Shown here piece by piece: positions 15,877 to 27,059 of a DNA stretch of 50,147 bases. Position 1 is the stretch's first letter; each line of letters begins with the position of its first letter. Both the position numbers and the translations under genes were made by a program. Origin of the DNA: Betaproteobacteria bacterium RIFCSPLOWO2_02_FULL_67_26 (GTDB lineage: Bacteria > Pseudomonadota > Gammaproteobacteria > Burkholderiales > SG8-41); assembly GCA_001771935.1 (NCBI GenBank), contig MERD01000071.1, positions 1 through 50,147 of the forward strand. Reading direction: 5' to 3'. The notes under the pieces were generated by a model that saw only the letters and a list, made by a program, of their open reading frames with translations, did no database searches and was not told where the DNA came from.

Positions 15877-16342
15877 TTCTTGGAGCAAACCCCTTCTCAT
15901 AATGCGGCCCGGCCATCGTGCCGTCCACCGCTTTTCCGATGATGCCCTGGGACAGATCCTTGATGGCAATGAAAATCACGTCCTCGTCGTCGGGCGCGGC
16001 GACCAGCGTGTGCGGCGCCATCGCCGGGATGTAGATGAGGGTGCCGGCCGGCGCTTTGACGCGTTTTCCGTTCACCGAGCCGACGAGCGTCCCGCGCACG
16101 ACATAGTTGAACTGCTCGTTCTTGTGGGTGTGCATACGCGAGCCCGTGCCGCGCGCCTTGTGGATGTAGCCCACCAGCATCCGCTTGCCTTCCACCACGC
16201 CGCCGTGGGACGTCGAATAGCCGGTGCCGGCCGGCACGTCCTTCACCCGCGCCAGCGTGAACTGGTACCTGCCGTTGCCGCCCTTCACCGCCCCCGCGGT
16301 CTTGGTCTTCGGCCGTTTCACGGCTGGTTTCTTCAATGCCAT
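15863..16342 (-). CDS. single-domain cupin protein
   Basis: 159 residues. A lysine-rich N-terminus (1-20) precedes one cupin domain. Metal ligands fit the cupin pattern HxH(x)2E...H: His71, His73 and Glu76 in RMHTHKNEQFNYVVRG, then His111 in AMAPHTL. Small cupins are dioxygenases, isomerases or metal-dependent sensors; this one cannot be assigned. Lies between the amidohydrolase and tctC in the same operon (gaps 51 and 50 bp), so it probably acts on the same substrate or product. Confidence 0.8.
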   Translation of the reverse strand: MALKKPAVKRPKTKTAGAVKGGNGRYQFTLARVKDVPAGTGYSTSHGGVVEGKRMLVGYIHKARGTGSRMHTHKNEQFNYVVRGTLVGSVNGKRVKAPAGTLIYIPAMAPHTLVAAPDDEDVIFIAIKDLSQGIIGKAVDGTMAGPHYEKGFAPRTMTK

Positions 16343-16358
16343 GCTCTTCTCCTGATTT

Positions 16359-16391
16359 ACCGTTCACCGTTCACCGTTCACCGGTCACGGT
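16359..16391. repeat. heptamer tandem repeat after the amidohydrolase gene
   Basis: ACCGTTC is repeated three times and followed by the related ACCGGTC and ACGGTTC. It abuts the stop of the amidohydrolase gene (complement of TCA at 16394-16396) and lies in the gap before the cupin gene. Confidence 0.7.
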
Positions 16392-16393
16392 TC

Positions 16394-17749
16394 TCACAGG
16401 TAGTCGATGATCTTCCAGTCGCCCGGCTTCACGTTGACCACGTTCTTGCTCTTGCCCGGCCGCCGGTCGGCGTGGATCCTGCCCTCTTTCATCACCACCT
16501 TGATGTTCTTCTTCTCCTGCAGGCAGCGGATGTTCTTCAGGGGATCGCCGTCGACCGCGATCAGGTCGGCGAGCTTGCCCGCCTCGATCGTGCCGAGATC
16601 CTGCTCCTGCTTCAGCGCCTGGGCGGCGTTGCGGGTCGTGGTGAGGATCGCGTCCATCGGCTTCATGCCGAGCTTCACGTAGATCTCCAGCTCCGCGGCG
16701 TTGCTGCCCATGTCGGGCTCGAAGCCCATGTCGGTGCCCATGGCGATCTTGACGCCGGCCTGGTACATCTTCCTGAACGTTTCGAAGCAGAACGGCTGCA
16801 GGTACTTCATCTTGCGCAGCACGAAATCCGCCGTGCCGTGCTCGCGCCGGAGCTGAATCGCATGGTCGGTGCGGTGCGCCAGCGTCGGCGTGACCGGGGT
16901 GCCGGACTTCCGGATCAGCTCGATGGTCTCATCGTCGTTGAACACCATGTGCTCGATGGTGTCGGCGCCGGCCCGCAGCGCCATGCGCTGCGCGCTGGTG
17001 GTGAAGCAATGCACCGCGGCATGCTTGTGCAGCGCGTGCGCCTCGTCCACGACCGCGTCGAGCTCTTCCTGCGTCATGTTGCGGATGTCGGGCTCCTCCT
17101 TGTCGGTGCCGCCGCCGCCGGAGGCGCAGGTCTTGATGACGTCGCAACCCGCCAGCATGTTCTTGCGCGCGAGCTTGCGCAGCTCCCACGGGCCGTCGGC
17201 GGTGTTGAATCCCCAGCGGTACATCGCGCGCGGCTGGATCAGCTCGAGATGCGAGCCGGTCATCGTGGTGAAGCCCGCGATCAGCATGCGCGGGCCCTCG
17301 ACGATGCCGGCGTTGATGGCGTCGCGCACGGCGCACATTTCGTTCACCAGCAGCCCGTACGGGCCGTTCATGCCGAGGTCGCGCAGCGTCGTGAATCCCA
17401 TGTCGAAGCAATTCTGGGCATGGAACAGCGCGTACATCTGCTGCAGGTGCGGCATGGTCTCGAACTGCGCGACCCGGTGGTTGTGGAAGGTCATGCAGTT
17501 GTACATGGCGGTGTGGATGTGGAGATCCATCATGCCCGGCATCACCGTGTAACGCGAGCAGTCGACCGCCTCGGCTCCCGGCGGCGCCTTGAGCGAGCCC
17601 CTGGCGCCGACCCTGGTGATGCGGTTGCCGTGAATCAGCACGACGGCGTCCTTCACCGGCTTGCCGCCGCGCCCGTCGATGAGCGTCCCGCAACTGACCG
17701 CTCTCACCGGGCCTTTCACCTTCGTTTCCAGAAATTCCTGGGACTTCAC
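16394..17749 (-). CDS. metal-dependent amidohydrolase (imidazolonepropionase/prolidase-like)
   Basis: 451 residues. Amidohydrolase superfamily with a typical N-terminal beta-sandwich (GTLIDGRGGKPVKDAVVLIHG) and a TIM barrel. Metal site: His77 and His79 (MDLHIHT), probable carboxylated Lys206 (DVIKTCASGG), His247 (AVHCFTT), His267 (TIEHMVF) and Asp340 (MGTDMGFEPD). This pattern fits the Zn-dependent Xaa-Pro dipeptidase/imidazolonepropionase-related clade, whose substrates include cyclic amides and N-acyl amino acids. No signal peptide. Lies 21 bp after the CobW-type GTPase gene and before the cupin and Tct genes, suggesting a hydrolytic step on an imported compound. Confidence 0.85.
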   Translation of the reverse strand: MKSQEFLETKVKGPVRAVSCGTLIDGRGGKPVKDAVVLIHGNRITRVGARGSLKAPPGAEAVDCSRYTVMPGMMDLHIHTAMYNCMTFHNHRVAQFETMPHLQQMYALFHAQNCFDMGFTTLRDLGMNGPYGLLVNEMCAVRDAINAGIVEGPRMLIAGFTTMTGSHLELIQPRAMYRWGFNTADGPWELRKLARKNMLAGCDVIKTCASGGGGTDKEEPDIRNMTQEELDAVVDEAHALHKHAAVHCFTTSAQRMALRAGADTIEHMVFNDDETIELIRKSGTPVTPTLAHRTDHAIQLRREHGTADFVLRKMKYLQPFCFETFRKMYQAGVKIAMGTDMGFEPDMGSNAAELEIYVKLGMKPMDAILTTTRNAAQALKQEQDLGTIEAGKLADLIAVDGDPLKNIRCLQEKKNIKVVMKEGRIHADRRPGKSKNVVNVKPGDWKIIDYL

Positions 17750-17770
17750 GTTTTGGTTTCTCCCTCGTTG

Positions 17771-18892
17771 TCAGCCTGTTCGGAAACCCGCCGCCACGCG
17801 CGCGAAGCGTGCATACGCTTCCGGGTCTATCGCACTCCCCCGGTCCGGGCGGCCTGCCGGCAGCTCGAGCGCCGGCAGCGTCGCCTCCAGCTCCGCGCGC
17901 GCCATGTCGCGCGTGATGAACACGATGCGGGTGCCGCGGTCGGCAGACGGCCACGACTCGAGCTCGACCGGTTCGTGAATCACGCTCTGGACCGCGTGGA
18001 CGGCCACTGGCCTGCCTTCGACGTTTACCAGCGCCTTGACGCGCAGCAGGTTCGCGCCCTTCAGGGCGGCAAGCAGGTTGAGCCACGCCATCAGCCCGGC
18101 CGCGGACACGGCGCCTTCGCGGCGCACCGCGCAGGCATTGATGCGGTCTGTGTGGCTCGTGCCGCGCGGCGTCCGGCGGTGAAGCGCGGCGCGCCCGGCT
18201 CTCGCGAAGGCGGCCTCGTTGAGCCAGCGCTCGACCCGTTCCCGGTTCGCCGCCGGGTCGTCGAGCACGGCGCCGAACAGGAGCGCGGGCGGGATTTCAC
18301 CGCGCACGACCTCATGAACCCGGGCCCCGGGATTGATGCGCGACAGGCGCTTGCGCAACTCCCCCAGCGCCGCTGCGCCGGCGAGATCGGTCTTGCTCAC
18401 CAGCAGGCAGTCCGCGACGGCCGCCTGCTTGACCGACTCCGGGCACTCATCGAGCTGACCGCCGCCGTTGACGCCGTCCACCATGGCGATCACGGCGCCG
18501 AGGCGCACACGCGGCGCGATGAGCTCGTCGGAAGCGATGGTGCGCAGGACCGGCACCGGGTCCGCGAGCCCGGTGGTCTCGACCAGCACGCGATCGAAGG
18601 CCGGAACGCCGCCCGCGCCGCGCTTCGAGAGCAGATCCGCCAGCGTCTCGACGAGGTCGCCCCGTATCGTGCAGCACAGGCAGCCGTTGGCGAGCAGCAC
18701 GGTATTCTCGTTGGGCGTGGCGACGAGCAGGTGGTCGAGACCGACCTCGCCGAATTCGTTGATGATGACGGCGGCACGCGCCATGCCCGGATCCCGGAGC
18801 AGGCGGTTCAACAGCGTCGTCTTGCCGCTGCCGAGGTAGCCGGTGATGATGGATACCGGCGGGCGATCGCGCACGTTGGACAGTCCGGGCAT
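17771..18892 (-). CDS. CobW/COG0523-family GTPase, putative metallochaperone
   Basis: 373 residues. P-loop GYLGSGKT at 18-25, the family metal motif GCLCC with Cys71, Cys73 and Cys74, Walker B-like VLVETTGLADP and guanine-specificity SKTD. The C-terminal CobW domain (about 250-365) includes RVKALVNVEGRPVAVHAVQ. COG0523 GTPases deliver zinc, cobalt or other metals to target enzymes. The next gene, 21 bp downstream, encodes a metal-dependent amidohydrolase, a plausible client (inference). Its name should not be read as cobalamin synthesis: no cob genes are nearby. Confidence 0.88.
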   Translation of the reverse strand: MPGLSNVRDRPPVSIITGYLGSGKTTLLNRLLRDPGMARAAVIINEFGEVGLDHLLVATPNENTVLLANGCLCCTIRGDLVETLADLLSKRGAGGVPAFDRVLVETTGLADPVPVLRTIASDELIAPRVRLGAVIAMVDGVNGGGQLDECPESVKQAAVADCLLVSKTDLAGAAALGELRKRLSRINPGARVHEVVRGEIPPALLFGAVLDDPAANRERVERWLNEAAFARAGRAALHRRTPRGTSHTDRINACAVRREGAVSAAGLMAWLNLLAALKGANLLRVKALVNVEGRPVAVHAVQSVIHEPVELESWPSADRGTRIVFITRDMARAELEATLPALELPAGRPDRGSAIDPEAYARFARVAAGFRTG

Positions 18893-18922
18893 CTTCGCGG
18901 CGTTGCGTCGCTTGCCCGCGGG

Positions 18923-19957
18923 TCAGGCCGCGAGCGCCTGCTCTTCGAGGCTCGCGTTGTATTGGCCCGCGCAGGCCAGGCTGTTCATGCGCGCGCGGTG
19001 CAGCAGCGCGGCCTGGCCCGCGGCAGCGTTGGCCGCGGCGCCTTTCCAGGCCTTGAGCGACGGCGCCTGCAGCGCGCGCCCGTAGGAAAAGGACAGCGTC
19101 CACGGCAGCCGGCCCGAGGACATCTTGTTCATTGCGTTGAGGTGTTCCGTCGCCAGTTCGTCGCTCTGCCCGCCGGAGAGGAACATGATGCCCGCGACCG
19201 CGCCCGGCACCGTGCGCTTGAGCACGCGCACCGTGCGCTCGGCCACTTCCGCGACCTCCGCCTGCTCCGGGCAGTCCTTGCCCGAAATCACCATGCTCGG
19301 CTTCAGCACCGAGCGCTCCAGCGCGACGCGGTTGAGATAGAGCGCTTCATAGACTGCGTTCAGCGTCCACTCCGTCACCTCTTCGCAGCGGTGGATGATG
19401 TGGTTGCCGTCCATCAGCACCTCGGGCTCGACGATCGGAACCAGGCCCGCTTGCTGGCAGACCGCCGCGTAGCGCGCGAGCGCGTGCGCGTTCGCCGAGA
19501 TGCAGGTGGAGCTGGGTATGTCGACGCCGATCGTGATGACCGCGCGCCACTTGGCGAACCGCGCGCCAAGCTTCACGTACTCCGCGCATCGCTTGGCGAG
19601 GTTGTCGAGCCCTTCCGTCACCTTCTCCCCGGGGCAGAACGCGAGGTCCTTGGCGCCGGCGTCCACCTTGATGCCCGGCAGGATGCCGTTCTTCGCGAGC
19701 AGCTCCGCGAACGGCGTGCCGTCGGCCGCTTTCTGGCGAAGGGTCTCGTCGTAGAGGATCACGCCGCTGATGTACTGCGACAGCCCTTTCGTCGTGAACA
19801 GCAAGTCGCGATAGGCGCGGCGGTTCTCCTCGGTGTTCGCGACCTTGATGCCGGCGAGCCGCTTCTCGATGGTGCCGGTGGATTCATCGGCCGCGAGGAG
19901 ACCCTTGCCGGGCGCGACCATCGCCTTGGCTACGGCTTCGAGTGACGGGGTAGCCAT
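18923..19957 (-). CDS. class I fructose-bisphosphate aldolase
   Basis: 344 residues. Cleaves fructose-1,6-bisphosphate to dihydroxyacetone phosphate and glyceraldehyde-3-phosphate through a Schiff-base lysine. Class I marks: GKGLLAADESTGTIEKRL, GVILYDETLRQ, VPIVEPEVLMDG, the lysine loop VLKPSMVISG, and FLSGGQSDE. A strong ribosome-binding site, CAGGAGGT, precedes the ATG. Last gene of the glycolytic group tkt-gap-pgk-pyk-fba. A metal-dependent class II aldolase is more usual in this context in betaproteobacteria. The cobW gene begins 30 bp downstream on the same strand, so read-through into the next operon is possible. Confidence 0.93.
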   Translation of the reverse strand: MATPSLEAVAKAMVAPGKGLLAADESTGTIEKRLAGIKVANTEENRRAYRDLLFTTKGLSQYISGVILYDETLRQKAADGTPFAELLAKNGILPGIKVDAGAKDLAFCPGEKVTEGLDNLAKRCAEYVKLGARFAKWRAVITIGVDIPSSTCISANAHALARYAAVCQQAGLVPIVEPEVLMDGNHIIHRCEEVTEWTLNAVYEALYLNRVALERSVLKPSMVISGKDCPEQAEVAEVAERTVRVLKRTVPGAVAGIMFLSGGQSDELATEHLNAMNKMSSGRLPWTLSFSYGRALQAPSLKAWKGAAANAAAGQAALLHRARMNSLACAGQYNASLEEQALAA

Positions 19958-20048
19958 ATGACCTCCTGACGCTGCGTGACTGATGGTTCGTGACGGGTGA
20001 GGGGACGGCTATTTTACTACGACGACGGCGCCCAATTCGCCTTCCGCC

Positions 20049-21476
20049 CTACGCTTTGCGGTGTTCTCCCACCTTGACAATCTTCATGGTATTGGTGCCG
20101 CCGGCCTTGCCAAAGGGCTCGCCGATGGTGAGCACGATGGTGTCGCCACGCTGCACCACGCCGCGGGCCAGCAGCTCGTCCTCGGCCATGTGCAGCGCCT
20201 TCTCGGGATTGCGCGCGCCCTTGAATTTGACCGGGTATACCCCCCGGAACAGCGTCACCCGCCGGCGGGTCTCGATCACCGCGCTCATGGCGTAGACCGG
20301 GACGTTGGTGTGCATGCGCGACATCAGCAGCGCGGTCTTGCCGCTCTGCGTCATCGAGGCCACCGCCTTGATGTTGAGATTGTTGGCGGTGAAGACCGTC
20401 GCGCGCGCGATCGCCTCCTCGACCTCGGCCGGCGCGGTGGTGCGCCGGCGTTCCTGGGACAGCGTGTCCTCCTTTTCGGCCTCGACGCACACCCGCGCCA
20501 TGGCGGCCACCGTCTCCGCCGGGTACTGACCGGTGGCGGTTTCGGCGGAAAGCATCACGGCGTCCGTGCCATCGAGCACGGCGTTCGCGACATCGGATAC
20601 CTCCGCGCGCGTGGGGATCGGGTTGCTGATCATCGATTCCATCATCTGGGTCGCCGTGATGGTCACCCGGTTCTTCTCGCGCGCCAGGCGGATCATGCGC
20701 TTCTGCAGCGCCGGCACCGCGGCGTCGCCCACTTCCACGGCGAGGTCGCCGCGCGCCACCATGATGCAGTCGGAGGCGTCGAGGATCGCCTCCAGCGCCG
20801 GGATCGCCTCGGCGCGCTCGATTTTCGCCACCATCAGCGCCCGCCCGCCCGCCTGGCGCATGAGGTCGCGCGCCCAGCGCATGTCTTCTCCCGACCGTGG
20901 AAACGACACGCCGAGAAAATCCGCCTTGAGCTCGGCGGCGGTCCGGATGTCCTGCTTGTCCTTCTCGGTCAGCGCCGGGGCTGTCAAGCCGCCCCCTTTG
21001 CGGTTGATGCCCTTGTTGTTGGACAGCGGGCCGCCCTGCTCCACGACGCAGGCGATGCGCGGCCCCCTGACCGCGGAAACGCCCAGCACGATGCGCCCGT
21101 CGTCCAGCAGCAGTGTGTCGCCGGGCCTCACGTCGTTCGGAAGATTCTTGTAATCGAGCCCGACCGTGTGCTGATTGCCCAGCGCGCATTCGGCGTCGAG
21201 CACGAACTTGTCGCCCGCGGCGAGCGTGATTTTCCCGTCGCGGAAGCGGCCGATGCGGATCTTCGGGCCCTGCAGGTCCACCAGCACGCCGATCGCGCGG
21301 CCCGCCTTGAGCGCGAGCGAGCGCACCAGCGCGACGCGCTTGCGATGCTCCGCGGCGGTCCCGTGCGAGAAGTTCATGCGCACCACGTCGAGCCCCGCCT
21401 CGATCATGCGCGCGAGCGTCTTCGGGTCGCTCGATGCGGGCCCGAGCGTGGCGACGATCTTGGTGCGGCGGAGCAT
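20049..21476 (-). CDS. pyk: pyruvate kinase
   Basis: 475 residues. Converts phosphoenolpyruvate and ADP to pyruvate and ATP. Motifs: TKIVATLGPASSDP at the start, VVRMNFSHGTAAEH, the active-site stretch IMVARGDLAVEVG, ITATQMMESMI, and a C-terminal allosteric domain with RMHTNVPVYAMS. Normal length for bacterial type II enzymes. Lies 64 bp after pgk, with an inverted/direct repeat in the gap. The open ORF is uninterrupted and in frame with the family throughout. Confidence 0.95.
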   Translation of the reverse strand: MLRRTKIVATLGPASSDPKTLARMIEAGLDVVRMNFSHGTAAEHRKRVALVRSLALKAGRAIGVLVDLQGPKIRIGRFRDGKITLAAGDKFVLDAECALGNQHTVGLDYKNLPNDVRPGDTLLLDDGRIVLGVSAVRGPRIACVVEQGGPLSNNKGINRKGGGLTAPALTEKDKQDIRTAAELKADFLGVSFPRSGEDMRWARDLMRQAGGRALMVAKIERAEAIPALEAILDASDCIMVARGDLAVEVGDAAVPALQKRMIRLAREKNRVTITATQMMESMISNPIPTRAEVSDVANAVLDGTDAVMLSAETATGQYPAETVAAMARVCVEAEKEDTLSQERRRTTAPAEVEEAIARATVFTANNLNIKAVASMTQSGKTALLMSRMHTNVPVYAMSAVIETRRRVTLFRGVYPVKFKGARNPEKALHMAEDELLARGVVQRGDTIVLTIGEPFGKAGGTNTMKIVKVGEHRKA

Positions 21477-21489
21477 GACGGCAGGATGG

Positions 21490-21540
21490 AGGATTGAGGG
21501 GAGTCTAGTAGCAAGACGTTACAAACTCAATCCTCGGTCC

Positions 21541-21548
<8 letters not shown>
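21490..21548. repeat. inverted and direct repeats between pgk and pyk
   Basis: AGGATTGAGG (21490-21499) and CCTCAATCCT (21539-21548) are a perfect 10-bp inverted repeat; CTCAATCCT also occurs at 21526-21534 as a direct copy. The pgk stop (complement of TCA at 21541-21543) lies inside one unit. On the coding strand each unit carries TGA in GGATTGAG. Confidence 0.55.
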
Positions 21549-25759
<4,211 letters not shown>

Positions 25760-25771
25760 TCGGTCCTGCCC

Positions 25772-27031
25772 TCAGTTCTCGTCGTTCTTGCGCGCGAGCC
25801 GCACGCCCAGCTGCTTCAGCTTGCGGTAGAGATGCGTGCGCTCGAGCCCCACGCATTCCGCCACGCGCGAGATGTTGCCGCCCTCGCGCGCGATGTGGTA
25901 CTCGAAGTAGGCGCGCTCGAAGGCATCGCGGGCGTCGCGCAGCGGCAGGTCGAACGGCAGGTCGTGGGCGACGGGCAGGGCGGCGGCCGGCTTGGGCAGG
26001 GCGCGGTTGACCTCCTCCAGCGGGATCTGCTCGGAAGGGCAGGTGAGCGCGAGCGTGCGCACCACGCTCTCCAGCTGGGCGAGATTGCCCGGCCAGTCGT
26101 AATTCCTCAGGGCGTTCAAGGCGGCGGTGGTGAACTGCCGCGGCGCGGTTTCCTTCGCCTCCACCATGCGCGAGAGCGTCAGGTTCGCGATATCGGGCAC
26201 GTCCTCGCGGTGCTCGCGCAGGCTCGGCACGCGGATCGTCGCCGCGGCCAGCACGCTGTAGAGCCGGCTGTCGAACGCGCCGTGCGCCACCAGCTCCGCA
26301 AGGTCGCGGCTTGCGCCGCTGACGAGCCGCACGTTGTAGCGCTCGAGCTTGGAGGCGGCGAGCAGCAGTCCCTTCTGCTCGATACGGGACAGATCCGAAA
26401 CCTCGCGCAGGAACAGCGTGCCCTCGCGCGCCTGGTTCAGCAGATCGAGCGGCGTCTCGGCCAGCGCGGAATGATTTTCCGGGGCAATCCAGGGGGTATT
26501 GCGCTGATGCAGGAAGCGCGCGGCCAGCTCGATGCCGCAGCCGGGCTCGCCGCTCAACAGCAGCGGCGAGCGCAGGTTCATGACCCGCTCGAGGCGCTGC
26601 TTGAGCTCGGCCACCAGCGCCGCGCGGCCCAGGCTCGCCAGCGAGAGCGACGACCGCGCCTGCTCGCCCCCGCGCTTCAGCGCGCGCCCGACGGTCGCGA
26701 GCAGCTTCTGCAGCGCGATCGGCTTCTCCAGAAAATCATAGGCGCCGATGCGGGTCGCCTCGACCGCGGTGTCTATCGTGCCGTGCCCCGACATCATCAC
26801 CACCGGCATGGTGAGCAGCCCCGCCGCCGCCCATTCCTTGAGGAGCGTGATGCCGTCGGTGTCCGGCATCCAGATGTCGAGCAGCACCAGGTCGGGCCGC
26901 ACCTGGCTGCGCAGCGCGCGCGCCGATGCCGCATTTTCCGCGAGCCGCACCTGATAGCCCTCGTCGGAGAGGATCTCGGACAGCAGCTCGCGAATGCCGA
27001 TTTCGTCGTCTACGACCAGGATTTGCTGCAT
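25772..27031 (-). CDS. ntrX: NtrX-like response regulator with degenerate AAA+ domain
   Basis: 419 residues. The receiver domain is intact: phospho-acceptor Asp52 in LVLLDIWMPDTDG, and Lys103 in FLEKPI. The central sigma-54-activator domain is eroded. Walker A reads GEPGCGIE (161-168), lacking the lysine. Walker B reads GTLFLREV (204-211), with Arg for Asp. The GAFTGA loop is missing along with the surrounding segment, and the sensor-II region reads WPGNLAQL. The C-terminal Fis-type helix-turn-helix (ISRVAECVGLERTHLYRKL) is intact. It probably binds DNA in response to NtrY but cannot remodel sigma-54 polymerase (inference). Lies 28 bp after ntrY. The in-frame extension to 27205 overlaps ntrY and is not used. 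Confidence 0.88.
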   Translation of the reverse strand: MQQILVVDDEIGIRELLSEILSDEGYQVRLAENAASARALRSQVRPDLVLLDIWMPDTDGITLLKEWAAAGLLTMPVVMMSGHGTIDTAVEATRIGAYDFLEKPIALQKLLATVGRALKRGGEQARSSLSLASLGRAALVAELKQRLERVMNLRSPLLLSGEPGCGIELAARFLHQRNTPWIAPENHSALAETPLDLLNQAREGTLFLREVSDLSRIEQKGLLLAASKLERYNVRLVSGASRDLAELVAHGAFDSRLYSVLAAATIRVPSLREHREDVPDIANLTLSRMVEAKETAPRQFTTAALNALRNYDWPGNLAQLESVVRTLALTCPSEQIPLEEVNRALPKPAAALPVAHDLPFDLPLRDARDAFERAYFEYHIAREGGNISRVAECVGLERTHLYRKLKQLGVRLARKNDEN

Positions 27032-27059
27032 AACCGGTGGAAAAATGTCAGAAAGTAGT

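Noticed and set aside
16359-16391. Short tandem repeat considered as a CRISPR
   Set aside because: Units are 7 bp with no spacers and no cas genes are near.
17771-18892. CobW-type gene as evidence of cobalamin synthesis
   Set aside because: No other cobalamin genes are nearby, and COG0523 proteins mostly serve other metals.
15770-19945. A 1391-codon plus-strand open frame opposite cupin, amidohydrolase, cobW and fba
   Set aside because: It runs antisense to four genes with clear family motifs. Its translation is rich in Arg, His, Ala and Val without domains, as expected opposite high-GC codons that rarely use TTA, CTA or TCA.
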